A DNA stretch of 64,000 bases from Pseudomonas peli (GCF_900099645.1 NZ_FMTL01000002.1:684334-748333), one strand, 5' to 3'; positions 22,380 to 31,214 are shown, counted from the first letter of the stretch. Notes: generated by a model not told the origin, from the letters alone. Made by a program: numbers and translations.

Positions 22380-23438
22380 TTAGTTCATATTGATGATGAC
22401 GTGTTCCTGCCACAGACGCGGCAGTGCCTTTGAAGTGGCTTCCCAGGCAGCAGCATCCTTGATCGGCTGAACCTTGGCGTATTGCTCCTGCGGCAGCAGC
22501 TTGGCTTGTACTTCGGCTGGCAGGGTCAGGTGCTCGGCACGGATAGGCCGGGCGTTGCCTTTTGCCAGATTGATCTGGCCGGCGTCACTCAAGATGTACT
22601 CACGCGCCAGTTTGGCCGCGTTGGGGTTTTTCGCCCACTTGTTGATGATGGTGCTGTAGCCGGAAATCACCGAACCATCGGAAGGAATCAGCACTTCGAA
22701 GCGGCTTGGGTCGATCTGGTCGCGGTAGCTCAGGCCGTTGAAGTCCCATACCACGCCCACTTCCACTTCGCCTTTTTCCAGGGTCTGGATGGTGGGGTTG
22801 GCCAGCGACAGACGGCCTTGTTTGGCCAGCTCGCCGTAGAAATCCAGCGCCGGTTGCACGTTGCTTTCATTACCGCCCATGGCGATGGCGGCAGCCAGTA
22901 CACCGTTTACGGCTTGTGCGGCGGTGCTGACATCACCGGCAGAGACTTTGTAGGTGCCCTCTTTCAGATCAGCCCAGGAGCGCGGGATATCCTTGACCAG
23001 CTGCTTGTTGACGATAAAGGCAATGGAGCCGGTGTAGGCGAGCATCCAGTGGCCGTCGGTGTCCTTGGCCCAGGTTGGAATCTGTTCCCAGGTGCTTGGC
23101 TTGTAGGGTTGGGTAACACCCTGCTGCACGGCGATGGGGCCAAAGGCCGCGCCGACGTCGCCGATATCGGCGGTGGCGTTGTCTTTTTCAGCGGCGAACT
23201 TGGCAATTTCCTGGGCCGAGCTCATGTCGGTATCCATATGCTTCAAGCCATACAGTTTGTTCAGGTCGGCCCAGGTGTCTTTCCAGTTGGCCCAGCTGTC
23301 CGGCATGCCCACACTGTTCACCGCGCCTTCAGCGCGCGCGGCCTTTTCCAGTGCTTGCAAATCCGTTTCAGCAGCCATGGCCGAGGTGGCCAGGGCGATG
23401 GCTGAGCCCATCAGTGAAGCCAGCAGCAGTTGTTTCAT
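22380..23438 (-). CDS. ABC transporter periplasmic substrate-binding protein
   Basis: 352 residues. MKQLLLASLMGSAIALATSA is a signal peptide with cleavage after AMA-AET. The mature part is a class of extracellular solute-binding proteins related to Fe3+, spermidine/putrescine and 2-aminoethylphosphonate binders: LEKAARAEGAVNSVGMPDSW, ADIGDVGAAFGPIAV, MLAYTGSIAFIVNKQL, VEVGVVWDFNGLSYRD, VISGYSTIINKWAKNPNAAK. GGAGTTTCC-type sequence with AAAGGAG lies just upstream of the ATG. It is the first gene of the operon and has a GntR-type palindrome 43-54 bases upstream. The ligand is not known; phosphatase genes in the operon favour a phosphorus compound. Confidence 0.9.
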   Translation of the reverse strand: MKQLLLASLMGSAIALATSAMAAETDLQALEKAARAEGAVNSVGMPDSWANWKDTWADLNKLYGLKHMDTDMSSAQEIAKFAAEKDNATADIGDVGAAFGPIAVQQGVTQPYKPSTWEQIPTWAKDTDGHWMLAYTGSIAFIVNKQLVKDIPRSWADLKEGTYKVSAGDVSTAAQAVNGVLAAAIAMGGNESNVQPALDFYGELAKQGRLSLANPTIQTLEKGEVEVGVVWDFNGLSYRDQIDPSRFEVLIPSDGSVISGYSTIINKWAKNPNAAKLAREYILSDAGQINLAKGNARPIRAEHLTLPAEVQAKLLPQEQYAKVQPIKDAAAWEATSKALPRLWQEHVIINMN

Positions 23439-23480
23439 TGGAAACTCCTTTGCGATTGAGGTGCGTGCAGTGAAAAGTTC

Positions 23481-23492
23481 TGGTCTAGATCA
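23481..23492. promoter_or_regulatory. GntR/UTRA-type operator upstream of the binding-protein gene
   Basis: TGGTCTAGATCA is a near-perfect dyad (one mismatched pair), extended by C and G to 14 bases. It closely matches TGGTCTAGACCA-type sites recognised by UTRA-domain GntR regulators and matches the palindrome at 23754. The region 23439-23780 between the divergent genes holds these two sites and no gene. Confidence 0.6.
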
Positions 23493-23753
23493 GCAAGACC
23501 CAGGCCAATTTAGGCTTGTTAAATGACAGTTTTATGTACGTTGGTCATTTACCGGCTCGAGCCGGGTTGCACAAACTGGCGCACCACTAGCGTAGACCAT
23601 GAACAAATTCAGTCATGTATGGCGTGCAGGCCAAGTTTTATCAGCTTTTACTGGCGCTGAAAGAAAGTTGTCATGGCGTGGTCATCAAGACTGCTTAAAC
23701 TTGAAACATGGTTTTTACTGCTGCATTCACATGTTGATGCCCCGAAATGGGGC

Positions 23754-23765
23754 TGGACTAGTCCA
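23754..23765. promoter_or_regulatory. GntR/UTRA-type operator overlapping the regulator's translation start
   Basis: TGGACTAGTCCA, a perfect 12-bp palindrome, lies 15 bases before the GntR start and abuts its GGAGG ribosome site. It shares the TGG-CTAG--CA pattern with 23481-23492, so the regulator probably represses itself and the divergent operon. Confidence 0.6.
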
Positions 23766-23780
23766 ATTTTGGAGGTCTTG

Positions 23781-24497
23781 ATGCGCGATGAAGCGCCGCG
23801 GGCAGTCACAGCTATATGCCGGGCATTGGAAGAGCAGATCGAACACGGTCTGTTGCCGTCGGGAAGTCAGTTGCCGGCCGAGCGCAAGCTCAGCGAGGTA
23901 TTCGATACCACGCGCATCACCCTGCGTGAGGCGCTGGGCCAGCTTGAGGCTCAGGGGTTGATCTATCGCGAGGAGCGTCGCGGCTGGTTTGTTTCGCCGC
24001 CGCGGGTGGCCTACAACCCGCTGGTGCGCAGCCACTTCCACGCCATGGTCGGCGAGCAGGGGCGGGTGCCGGCCACCCAAGTGCTGAGCGCCAAACTGAT
24101 TCCGGCCAGCGCTGAGATCTGCCAGCTACTGGCTTTGCCGGCACTCTCCAGCGTCTATCAGATCCGCCGCGCCCGGCGTATCGACGGCCGTTTGGTGCTG
24201 TATGTCGAGCACTACCTCAATCCGAATTACTTCGCCGGCATCCTGGATTTCGACCTGACCCGCTCACTGACTGAGTTGTATGCCAGCGAATATGGCATTC
24301 ATTACGGCCGGGTGCGGTTTGATATGGTGCCCACAGCGTTGCACAGCGAAGCCGCATCGGCATTGAAAGTAGCGGTGGGCAGCCCCGCGCTGCGCATTGT
24401 GCGGATCAACCGCGACCAGCATGGCCGACTGATTGATTGCGATCTGGAGTTCTGGCGCCACGACGCTCTGCATGTGAGCGTCGAGGTGCCGGAGTGA
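23781..24497 (+). CDS. GntR-family regulator with UTRA domain
   Basis: 238 residues from ATG 23781, with GGAGG five bases upstream; the longer frame to 23673 runs through the palindrome. Winged helix-turn-helix at about 10-75 (QIEHGLLPSGSQLPAERKLS, TTRITLREALGQLEAQGLIY, RRGWFV). The C-terminal UTRA ligand domain, about 95-235, shows VYQIRRARRIDGRLVLYVEH and LRIVRINRDQHGRLIDCDLE. HutC/PhnF-type regulators sense a small molecule of the pathway they control. It diverges from the transporter operon and two matching palindromes lie between them. Confidence 0.9.
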   Translation: MRDEAPRAVTAICRALEEQIEHGLLPSGSQLPAERKLSEVFDTTRITLREALGQLEAQGLIYREERRGWFVSPPRVAYNPLVRSHFHAMVGEQGRVPATQVLSAKLIPASAEICQLLALPALSSVYQIRRARRIDGRLVLYVEHYLNPNYFAGILDFDLTRSLTELYASEYGIHYGRVRFDMVPTALHSEAASALKVAVGSPALRIVRINRDQHGRLIDCDLEFWRHDALHVSVEVPE

Positions 24498-24510
24498 CGG
24501 TAACAGCGGA

Positions 24511-24540
24511 GGGCGGATGGTGCTTTTTCATCCACCCTAC
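24511..24540. repeat. GGGTGGAT-type hairpin repeat
   Basis: GGGCGGATG (24511-24519) pairs with CATCCACCC (24529-24537) with one mismatch, followed by TAC. It belongs to the same family as the GTAGGGTGGAAAAC hairpin at 32322. It lies between the converging GntR and apeB genes and could serve as a weak terminator. Confidence 0.45.
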
Positions 24541-24568
24541 AATATCGTGAGCTTTTAGATAATGAGCG

Positions 24569-25858
24569 TCACGGCAGCTCAGCGCTGGCGTAAAACGCCG
24601 TCAGCACTTTCACCAAATGCGCCAGATCATGGCTGCCTGCCAGTTCGCGGATCGAGTGCATGGCGAAGGTCGGCAGGCCGATGTCCACGGTGCGTACGCC
24701 CAGCTGGCTGGCGGTGATCGGGCCGATGGTCGAGCCGCAACCCATGTCGCTGCGGGTAACGAAACTCTGCACCGGCACTTCATTTTCCAGGCATAGATGA
24801 CGGAAGAACCCGGCGGTTTCGCTGTTGGTGGCGTAGCGCTGGTTGCTGTTGATCTTGATCACCGGGCCGGCGTTGAGCTTGGGGCCGTGGTTAGCGTCAT
24901 GTTTGTCGGCATAGTTGGGGTGTACGCCGTGGGCGTTGTCGGCCGAGACCAGCAGCGAGCGCTGGATGGTGCGCACAAAGGCATCACCGTCCGGCAGCAC
25001 GCGGCGCAGCACCTGTTCGAGCATCGGGCCATCGGCGCCGCAGGCCGAGCAGGAACCGACTTCCTCGTGGTCGGTACACACCAGCACGCAACTTTCTTCA
25101 TCCGGCGCTGCCAGCAGCGCCTGCAGCCCGGCGTAGCAAGACAGTAGGTTGTCCAGGCGCGCGCCGGCGATAAAGTCGCCATTCAGGCCAATCACTGCAG
25201 CGCTTTGGGTGTCATAGAAGCTCAGTTCGTAATCGAGCACCGCATCGGCGCTGAAGTCGTGTTCGCGTGCCAGTTGATCGGTGATCAGCGCGCGGAAATC
25301 CGCCGGTTCATCGCCGGATAGCTGCGCGAGGATTGGCGGCAGCTCGCTCTGCGGGTTGATTGCCCAGCCCTGATTGGCTTCACGGTTGAGGTGAATGGCC
25401 AGGTTGGGAATCACGGCAATCGGGCATTGGAAGTCGATCAGCTGGCTTTCCACCTTGCCATCGCGGCGGTACGTGACACGACCGGCCAACGACAGGTCGC
25501 GGTCGAACCAGGGCGCCAGCAAGGCACCGCCATACACCTCAACGCCGAGCTGGAAAAACCCCTGCTTCTGCAGTTCTGGTTGCGGCTTGACCCGCAGGCA
25601 CGGGCTGTCAGTGTGTGCGCCGACCAAGCGGATACCGCCTTCCAGTGGCGCGCGCTTGCCTAGCTTGAAGGCGATGATCGAGGAGTCGTTGCGCGTCACG
25701 TAGTAGCGGCCGCCGGCCTCGGTGTGCCAGCTGGCGCGCTCGTCCAGGTGCTGAAAACCGGCCGCTTCAAGACGTTGAGCCAGGCTGGCGGTGGCATGAA
25801 AAGGGGTTGGCGAGGCCTTGAGGAACTCGATCAGGCCTTGATTCAAATCTTCGCGCAT
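24569..25858 (-). CDS. apeB: M18-family aspartyl aminopeptidase ApeB
   Basis: 429 residues. Typical M18 features are [19 protein letters not shown] (first zinc His and bridging Asp), [20 protein letters not shown] with the catalytic Glu pair, [20 protein letters not shown], and the C-terminal zinc His region [20 protein letters not shown]. The enzyme removes N-terminal acidic or neutral residues from peptides in the cytoplasm. Length matches the family. The start has GGAGTGCCCT upstream. It is transcribed leftward; 72 bases separate it from pcpS. Confidence 0.93.
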   Translation of the reverse strand: MREDLNQGLIEFLKASPTPFHATASLAQRLEAAGFQHLDERASWHTEAGGRYYVTRNDSSIIAFKLGKRAPLEGGIRLVGAHTDSPCLRVKPQPELQKQGFFQLGVEVYGGALLAPWFDRDLSLAGRVTYRRDGKVESQLIDFQCPIAVIPNLAIHLNREANQGWAINPQSELPPILAQLSGDEPADFRALITDQLAREHDFSADAVLDYELSFYDTQSAAVIGLNGDFIAGARLDNLLSCYAGLQALLAAPDEESCVLVCTDHEEVGSCSACGADGPMLEQVLRRVLPDGDAFVRTIQRSLLVSADNAHGVHPNYADKHDANHGPKLNAGPVIKINSNQRYATNSETAGFFRHLCLENEVPVQSFVTRSDMGCGSTIGPITASQLGVRTVDIGLPTFAMHSIRELAGSHDLAHLVKVLTAFYASAELP

Positions 25859-25930
25859 AGGGCACTCCAGACGGCAATCGGCCGAGTTTAGCGGATTTGC
25901 CTAGCGCTTTGGGCTGCCACGCTCGACAGA

Positions 25931-26641
25931 TCAGCGCGGGATGCTGACCAGGCTCAGCAGATAACCGTCGAACTCGGCGAATTGGCCTGCCAGCTCACTG
26001 CCAGCGGGCCAGTCCGCATGCAGGTCAATCAGCAGACGCATACGCACGTTATTGTCGGCGTCGACGCTGAGCAGCTCGGCATCCTGAAAGTAGAAGTGCT
26101 GCAGCACCTGCGGGTAGAGCGCCTTGAACAGGCTTTCCTTGAGCGAAAATATCAGGCTGATGCGTTGGGCACGCTGTTCGTTCGGTAAGGTTTCCAGGCG
26201 GAACAGTTCAGAGGGCGTCAGGATTTCCGCTGCCAAGCGTTCGGCGCGACTGGCTGGCATGATCTGCTCGATGTCCAGGCCCAGGCCGCGCCAGTCCGTG
26301 CTGTTACCCACTACGGCGCCGGCCCAGCCGCTGCCGTGGGTGATCGAACCGACCATGCCTAGTGGCCACTGCGGCGCACGGTCTTCACCGCAGGCCGGCG
26401 TGGCGGAAATGCCCGTCAAACGCATCAATGCCTCACGCGCACACAGCCGACCGGCCAGATATTCGGTCTGCCGTTTGGCCACGCCGCGCACCGGCTCGAC
26501 GGCGCAGCGGCTGAAATCCTCTGCATCCAGCAGCTCGGGGCTAAAGCGTGTGCTGATCAGCTGCACCGCCGGCAGCGCATGCGGCAGTGGCCAGTGGTCA
26601 TTCAGCGGGCTGCAGCAGGATGGCAAGTAGGCTGTATTCAT
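25931..26641 (-). CDS. pcpS: 4'-phosphopantetheinyl transferase PcpS
   Basis: 236 residues of the EntD/Sfp superfamily. The magnesium-binding motif is WRGLGLDIEQIMPASRAERL and the second motif FSLKESLFKALYPQV; the conserved SITHGSGWAGAVV region binds CoA. It transfers phosphopantetheine from CoA to the Ser of acyl carrier proteins; in Pseudomonas the single PcpS serves both fatty-acid ACP and siderophore carrier proteins. No acpS is seen here. The two-Cys N-terminus (PSCCSPLNDHWPLP) is usual for the EntD type. Confidence 0.9.
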   Translation of the reverse strand: MNTAYLPSCCSPLNDHWPLPHALPAVQLISTRFSPELLDAEDFSRCAVEPVRGVAKRQTEYLAGRLCAREALMRLTGISATPACGEDRAPQWPLGMVGSITHGSGWAGAVVGNSTDWRGLGLDIEQIMPASRAERLAAEILTPSELFRLETLPNEQRAQRISLIFSLKESLFKALYPQVLQHFYFQDAELLSVDADNNVRMRLLIDLHADWPAGSELAGQFAEFDGYLLSLVSIPR

Positions 26642-26719
26642 CGGTCTATTCTGCCGCGCGGCGGTTTGTACGGCCAGCCGGCGCGGGCGTTTACATTTCT
26701 TTGCAAAGCGGCAACAAAG

Positions 26720-26868
26720 CTAAACGAAGTCGTCCAGGCTTTTTTGCCACACTGCGGCATGCGTTTCTTCGGGGACGCAGGTGAGGTTGTAGCTGACGCA
26801 GGCGTGAGGCTTGTTCCGGCATTTCTCTGAGAATGAGTACGGGAGCCCGTTTGGGCTCCCGTTTTTTT
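26720..26868 (+). ncRNA. Candidate small RNA with UUCG-capped hairpin
   Basis: The stretch between two leftward genes holds a rightward-oriented terminator with no rightward gene. Within it, GCGTTTC (26761-26767) pairs with GGGACGC (26772-26778) across TTCG, the exceptionally stable cUUCGg tetraloop; read on the other strand the loop would be CGAA. A TTTTTT segment at 26740-26745 is flanked by GGC/GCC. The 5' end is not defined and no confident promoter was found. Name and targets unknown. Confidence 0.5.
26839..26868 (+). terminator. Strong rightward terminator of the candidate sRNA
   Basis: A perfect 10-bp stem ACGGGAGCCC (26839-26848) with GGGCTCCCGT (26853-26862), loop GTTT, then seven Ts (26862-26868). 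The complement has no T-run on its far side, so it works rightward only. Confidence 0.88.
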
Positions 26869-26916
26869 ATGGGCGCTATTTACAGCGACCATCCTTCGCG
26901 CTGCTTAACGTGTGCG

Positions 26917-27513
26917 CTACCAGCCCGGTACGCCGCTCATATCGGGCAGCTTGTGGGCGATGCCTTTGTGGCAGTCGATGCACGTAGCTTCGCCGCTGGC
27001 CAGGGCGGTGGAGTGCATCTGTTTGGCCCGCTGGCCTTGGCGGGTGAAGTCCATAAACTCGAAGTTATGGCAGTTACGGCATTCCAGCGAGTCGTTGGCT
27101 TTTAGCCGCGCCCATTCGTGTTCGGCCAGTTCGCGGCGGTGGGCGAGGAACTTATCGCGGGTGTTAATGGTGCCGAAGATCTTGCCCCACACCTCTTTGG
27201 AGGCCTGCATCTTGCGCGCGATCTTGTCGGTCCACTTGTGCGGCACATGGCAATCCGGGCAGGTGGCGCGTACGCCGGAGCGGTTGGTGTAGTGGATGGT
27301 GTCCTTTAGCTCGACGTACACGTTGTCGCGCATCTCATGGCAGGAGATGCAGAACTGTTCGGTGTTGGTGGCCTCCAGCGCGGTGTTGAAGCCGCCCCAG
27401 AAAATGATCCCGGCGATAAAGCCGCCGAGGGTGAGAAAGCCCAGGCTGTAATGCACGCTCGGGCGACGCAAGATGCGCCAGTAGTCCTTGAGCAGGGCAA
27501 GCAATGACTTCAT
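26917..27513 (-). CDS. napC: Tetrahaem cytochrome c NapC
   Basis: 198 residues. An N-terminal membrane anchor ([20 protein letters not shown]) is followed by four CXXCH haem sites: CISCH, CPDCH, CRNCH and CIDCH. This is a NapC/NirT-family quinol dehydrogenase: it takes electrons from the quinol pool in the inner membrane and passes them to periplasmic NapAB. Length matches the family. It is the last gene of the nap operon; the gap to napB is nine bases. Confidence 0.95.
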   Translation of the reverse strand: MKSLLALLKDYWRILRRPSVHYSLGFLTLGGFIAGIIFWGGFNTALEATNTEQFCISCHEMRDNVYVELKDTIHYTNRSGVRATCPDCHVPHKWTDKIARKMQASKEVWGKIFGTINTRDKFLAHRRELAEHEWARLKANDSLECRNCHNFEFMDFTRQGQRAKQMHSTALASGEATCIDCHKGIAHKLPDMSGVPGW

Positions 27514-27522
27514 GACGCCTCC

Positions 27523-28008
27523 TCAGGGCTTTGCCGGGGCAGTGGCTTCGTTCTGCAACAGCGTGTCGATGTTCTCGAAGCTGTTGCCCACCAACGGTTG
27601 CACCTCGTTTTGCGAGACATGGCACTGGTTGCAGAAGTAGCGCCGTGGCGACACCGCCGCCAGGGCCTGGCCATCGCGGTCCATGTAATGGGTGATGCTG
27701 ATCATCGGCGCCTGGCTGCGTGCGCTGCCAGCGCGGCTATGGCAGGTCAGGCACTTGTTGCCGTTCTTGTCGATCTGGTAGCTGCTGATGCTGTGCGGGA
27801 TGGTCGGCGGCTGTTCGGGGTAGTTGCGTTCGCGTTTGAGATCCTTGTTTTCCTCATTGGCGATGGCAGGGGCCGGCAGGCTCTGGCTGATGGTGCCGCC
27901 TGGGCGGCGGCCATCCGGCGCGGGTGCGTCCAGCGGGTAATTGAGCTCGGCAGCCACGGCAATGCCGAATGCGGCCAGCAGCAGGAGAGGCAGTAGGCGA
28001 ATATTCAT
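27523..28008 (-). CDS. napB: Dihaem cytochrome c subunit NapB
   Basis: 161 residues from ATG 28008 (AGGAG eight bases upstream); the longer frame overlaps napA. MNIRLLPLLLLAAFGIAVA is a signal peptide. Two haem sites, CLTCHSR and CNQCHVS, are those of NapB, the electron-transfer subunit of the periplasmic nitrate reductase. YPEQPPTIPHSISSYQID and ITHYMDRDGQ are family-typical. The start overlaps none of napA but lies 11 bases after its stop codon. Confidence 0.94.
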   Translation of the reverse strand: MNIRLLPLLLLAAFGIAVAAELNYPLDAPAPDGRRPGGTISQSLPAPAIANEENKDLKRERNYPEQPPTIPHSISSYQIDKNGNKCLTCHSRAGSARSQAPMISITHYMDRDGQALAAVSPRRYFCNQCHVSQNEVQPLVGNSFENIDTLLQNEATAPAKP

Positions 28009-28019
28009 CAGGGTTCTCC

Positions 28020-30524
28020 TCAGGCCACGCTGATCAGTTCGATCTTCACCGCACACTTCTTGTAGTCGGTCTGCTTGGAGATCGGGTCGGTGGCGTCCAG
28101 GGTGACCTTGTTGATCAGCTTGTTGGCGTCGAAGAACGGCACGAACACCAGGCCCTGGGGCGGTTTGTTGCGCCCGCGTGTTTCGATGCGCGCACGCATT
28201 TCACCGCGTCGGCTGATCACTTTGACTTCGCTGCCGCGCCGCGCGTTAAGCGCTTTGGCATCGTCCGGGTGCATATACACCAGGGCGTCGGGTACGGCCT
28301 TGTGCAGCTCTTCGACACGCTGGGTCATGCTGCCGGTGTGCCAATGCTCGAGTACCCGACCGGTGCTGAGCCAGAACGGGTAGTCGGCGTCCGGCGCTTC
28401 GGCGGGCGGCTCGTAGGGCAGGGCGAAGATGATCGCCTTCTTATCAGGGTAACCGTAGAACTGTACGCCGCTGCCTTTTTCCACATAGGGGTCGAGGCCT
28501 TCGCGGTAGCGCCAGCGAGTTTCTTGGCCGTCGACCACCGGCCAGCGCATACCACGCTCGCTGTGGTAACGGTCGAAGTCGGCGAGGTCATGGCCGTGGC
28601 CACGGCCGAACTGGGCGTATTCCTCGAACAGGCCTTTTTGCAGATAGAAGCCGAAGGCCTTGGACTCATCATTGATATGACCGGCCTCGATCTGCTCGCT
28701 GGGAAACTGATCGACCTGGCCGTTGGCGAACAGAACCTGGTACAGCGTCTTGCCCTTGTGTTGCGGCGACTTGGCCAGCAGCTCGGCAGGCCAGACTTCA
28801 TCGGTAGTAAAGCGCTTGGAAAACTCCACCAGCTGCCACAGATCGGATTTCGCTTCGCCGGGCGCAGTCACCAACTGATGCCAGAACTGCGTGCGACGCT
28901 CGGCGTTGCCATAGGCGCCTTCCTTTTCCACCCACATGGCGCTGGGCAGAATCAGGTCGGCGGCCTGGGCGGAAACGGTCGGGTAAACGTCGGAGACAAT
29001 CACGAAGTTATCCGGGTTGCGCCAGCCCGGTAGCACCTCGCCCATGATGTTGGGTCCGGCCTGCATATTGTTGCTGGCCTGGGTCCAGTACACGTTGAGC
29101 ACTCCGTCTTTGAGCATGCGGCTCTGCTGCACGGCGTGAAAACCGACCTTCTCCTGGATGGTGCCAGCCGGCAGCTTCCAGATTTTTTCCGCCGTGGCGC
29201 GGTGCTTGGGGTTGGTCACTACCATATCGGCCGGCAGGCGATGGGAGAACGTGCCGACCTCGCGCGCGGTGCCGCAGGCAGAGGGTTGCCCGGTGAGCGA
29301 GAACGGGCTGTTGCCCGGCTCGCTGATTTTGCCGGTGAGCAAATGGATGTTGTAGATCAGATTATTGGCCCACACCCCACGGGTGTGCTGGTTGAAGCCC
29401 ATGGTCCAGAACGACATGACCTTGCGCTTGGGGTCGGCATACAGCTCGGCCAGAGCCTTGAGGCGTTCGGCCGGCACCCCGGTTTCCTTGGCGGTGCGCT
29501 CCAGGGTGTAGGGTTTGACGAAGGCCGCGAACTGCTCGAAGGAGATATCGCTCCAGGTGTTGGCTGTGGCGGCATTCTTCGCCTGCATTTCCAGCGGGTG
29601 ATCGGGACGCAGGCCGTAGCCGATGTCGTCGGCACCCTTGGCGAACTTGGTGTGCTGGCTGACGAAGCTCTGATTTACCGCGCCGCTTTCGATGATGTGG
29701 TTGGCGATGTAGTTGAGGATTAGCAAATCGGTCTGCGGCTTGAACACCATGGGGATGTCGGCCAGCTCGAAGCTGCGGTGCTCAAAGGTCGACAGCACCG
29801 CGACCTGGGTCTGCGGGTGGCTGAGGCGGCGGTCGGTGACCCGGCTCCAGAGAATCGGGTGCATCTCGGCCATGTTCGAGCCCCACAGCACAAACACGTC
29901 GGCCGCTTCGATATCGTCGTAGCAACCCATCGGCTCATCGGCGCCGAAGGTGCGCATAAAACCCATCACCGCCGAGGCCATGCAGTGGCGCGCATTGGGG
30001 TCGATATTGTTGCTGCGCAGGCCGGCTTTCATCAGCTTGTTGGCCGCATAGCCCTCCCAGATGGTCCATTGTCCTGAGCCGAACATGCCCACCGACTCGG
30101 GGCCTTTGTTCTTCAGGGCTTCCTTGAACTTCAGCTCCATGATGTCGAAGGCCTGCTCCCAGCTGATCGGCTGGAACTCGCCCTGCTTGTCGTACACGCC
30201 GTTCTTCATGCGCAGCAGCGGTTCGGTCAGACGGTCGACGCCGTACATGATCTTCGACAGGAAATAGCCTTTAACGCAGTTCAGACCGCGATTGACCTCG
30301 GCCTTGACGTCGCCATGGGTGGCCACCACGCGGTTGTTCTTGGTCGCCACCATCACGCTGCAGCCGGTGCCGCAAAAGCGGCAGGGCGCCTTGTTCCAGT
30401 TCAGCGCGGTCATGTCCGCTTCGGTAATCAGGTTGCTGGCCGAAGTGGCGATCGGCAGGCCAGCCGCTGCGGCGGCAATGGCGGCAGCGTTGGCTTTGGC
30501 GAATTGACGGCGGGTTATGCTCAT
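28020..30524 (-). CDS. napA: Periplasmic nitrate reductase catalytic subunit NapA
   Basis: 834 residues. A Tat signal [20 protein letters not shown] is followed by the [4Fe-4S] site CRFCGTGC ... NCVKGY (residues about 47-85) and the molybdenum-ligating Cys in [15 protein letters not shown]. The large remainder is the bis-MGD molybdopterin oxidoreductase fold ([40 protein letters not shown]). It reduces nitrate to nitrite in the periplasm. Maturation needs NapD, encoded directly upstream with a 4-base overlap. Confidence 0.97.
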   Translation of the reverse strand: MSITRRQFAKANAAAIAAAAAGLPIATSASNLITEADMTALNWNKAPCRFCGTGCSVMVATKNNRVVATHGDVKAEVNRGLNCVKGYFLSKIMYGVDRLTEPLLRMKNGVYDKQGEFQPISWEQAFDIMELKFKEALKNKGPESVGMFGSGQWTIWEGYAANKLMKAGLRSNNIDPNARHCMASAVMGFMRTFGADEPMGCYDDIEAADVFVLWGSNMAEMHPILWSRVTDRRLSHPQTQVAVLSTFEHRSFELADIPMVFKPQTDLLILNYIANHIIESGAVNQSFVSQHTKFAKGADDIGYGLRPDHPLEMQAKNAATANTWSDISFEQFAAFVKPYTLERTAKETGVPAERLKALAELYADPKRKVMSFWTMGFNQHTRGVWANNLIYNIHLLTGKISEPGNSPFSLTGQPSACGTAREVGTFSHRLPADMVVTNPKHRATAEKIWKLPAGTIQEKVGFHAVQQSRMLKDGVLNVYWTQASNNMQAGPNIMGEVLPGWRNPDNFVIVSDVYPTVSAQAADLILPSAMWVEKEGAYGNAERRTQFWHQLVTAPGEAKSDLWQLVEFSKRFTTDEVWPAELLAKSPQHKGKTLYQVLFANGQVDQFPSEQIEAGHINDESKAFGFYLQKGLFEEYAQFGRGHGHDLADFDRYHSERGMRWPVVDGQETRWRYREGLDPYVEKGSGVQFYGYPDKKAIIFALPYEPPAEAPDADYPFWLSTGRVLEHWHTGSMTQRVEELHKAVPDALVYMHPDDAKALNARRGSEVKVISRRGEMRARIETRGRNKPPQGLVFVPFFDANKLINKVTLDATDPISKQTDYKKCAVKIELISVA

Positions 30525-30781
30525 TCGGCGGCTTCCTCGGGGCTGAGTACTTCGTGGTAGACCAGCGCGGCGTTAAGTACGCCCGGCAGATTGCTGATCT
30601 GCTCGATGCGCTCAAGGATCTGCTGTTCATTTACGGTTTCCAGCACCACCACCAGCTTGCCCAGTGGGCTTTGCTGATGCAGTTCCACACCGTCAAGTAG
30701 ATGCAGATTGGCTTTTACCGCCTCGAACAGCTCAGGGCGGGCGTGTACCAGCAGGCTGGCGATATGCAGGGGTGTGGCCAT
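30521..30781 (-). CDS. napD: NapA Tat-signal chaperone NapD
   Basis: 86 residues from ATG 30781 with GGAG nine bases upstream; ten extra upstream codons are possible but lack a ribosome site. The sequence [20 protein letters not shown] and [20 protein letters not shown] matches NapD, a small ferredoxin-fold cytoplasmic protein that binds the Tat signal of NapA and holds it until cofactor insertion. It overlaps napA by four bases. A structured repeat lies just upstream where napF is found in some Pseudomonas operons. Confidence 0.92.
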   Translation of the reverse strand: MATPLHIASLLVHARPELFEAVKANLHLLDGVELHQQSPLGKLVVVLETVNEQQILERIEQISNLPGVLNAALVYHEVLSPEEAAE

Positions 30782-30813
30782 ATTCCGTGGCTCCAAGTTG
30801 AACCTGTCCACGA

Positions 30814-30938
30814 TCTGCTGCGCGTCGGCCCTACTGCGTTAAAAACAAGCTCGGGTGCGAGCCCAGTCGGCATGCTCATTTACACCAGTAAACTCCGCTT
30901 CCTCGCTTGTTTTTGCCTTGTAGTGCTCTAGCTCGCGA
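30814..30938 (+). repeat. Structured interspersed repeat, copy 2 (inside the nap operon)
   Basis: Same family as 16922-17030. Outer stem AAAAACAAGC (30841-30850) with GCTTGTTTTT (30905-30914); inner hairpin TTTAC (30879-30883) with GTAAA (30888-30892). It carries an additional small hairpin GCTCG-GGTG-CGAGC (30849-30862) that copy 1 lacks. It occupies most of the 187-base gap between napE and napD. Confidence 0.75.
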
Positions 30939-30968
30939 GATCGTGAGCAGGTTCTGTGAAAAGGAGGA

Positions 30969-31136
30969 TTAGCTGGGCGGTCCGGGCGGGCCGAGAAGCA
31001 TCTGCATAAACCAGATAAAGAAGCCGTAACCACCGACCAGGGCGATGGACAGCAGGGGAAAAAAGCAGACGACAAGAAACAGAAAAAGGCGGGTCTCCTT
31101 GCTTTTCTGCACGCTTTTGTCGTTATCGGTGGTCAT
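30969..31136 (-). CDS. napE: NapE family small membrane protein
   Basis: 55 residues from ATG 31136 (GGAG nine bases upstream; an in-frame ATG at 31151 is less likely). A basic-polar N-terminus (TDNDKSVQKSKETR) leads to one transmembrane segment (LFLFLVVCFFPLLSIALVGG) and YGFFIWFMQMLLGPPGPP, the NapE signature. NapE is a single-pass inner-membrane protein of unclear role, made from some nap operons. Here it is the first gene, 65 bases downstream of an FNR/ANR-type box. Confidence 0.9.
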   Translation of the reverse strand: MTTDNDKSVQKSKETRLFLFLVVCFFPLLSIALVGGYGFFIWFMQMLLGPPGPPS

Positions 31137-31173
31137 GGCGGCTGACTCCATTCAGATATAGCAATCAGGTTAG

Positions 31174-31214
31174 ACCCTACTCTTGATATGGATAGTGGCG
31201 TTGATCTGAATCAA
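31174..31214 (-). promoter_or_regulatory. nap promoter with FNR/ANR-type box
   Basis: TTGAT-CTGA-ATCAA at 31201-31214 is a perfect FNR/ANR/DNR dyad. Read leftward, TAGGGT at 31174-31179 is a possible -10 placed so that the box would be centred near -41.5 from a start around 31166, the class II activator position. This suggests induction of nap under low oxygen or by NO-responsive Dnr. Confidence 0.75.

Noticed and set aside
22482..23405. Open frame (307 codons) opposite the ABC binding-protein gene
   Set aside because: Low-complexity Gly/Val/Gln-rich shadow; the minus-strand gene has a signal peptide and clear family motifs.
27969..29033. Open frame (354 codons) opposite napA
   Set aside because: Shadow of napA, which is unambiguous; no start signal and atypical composition.
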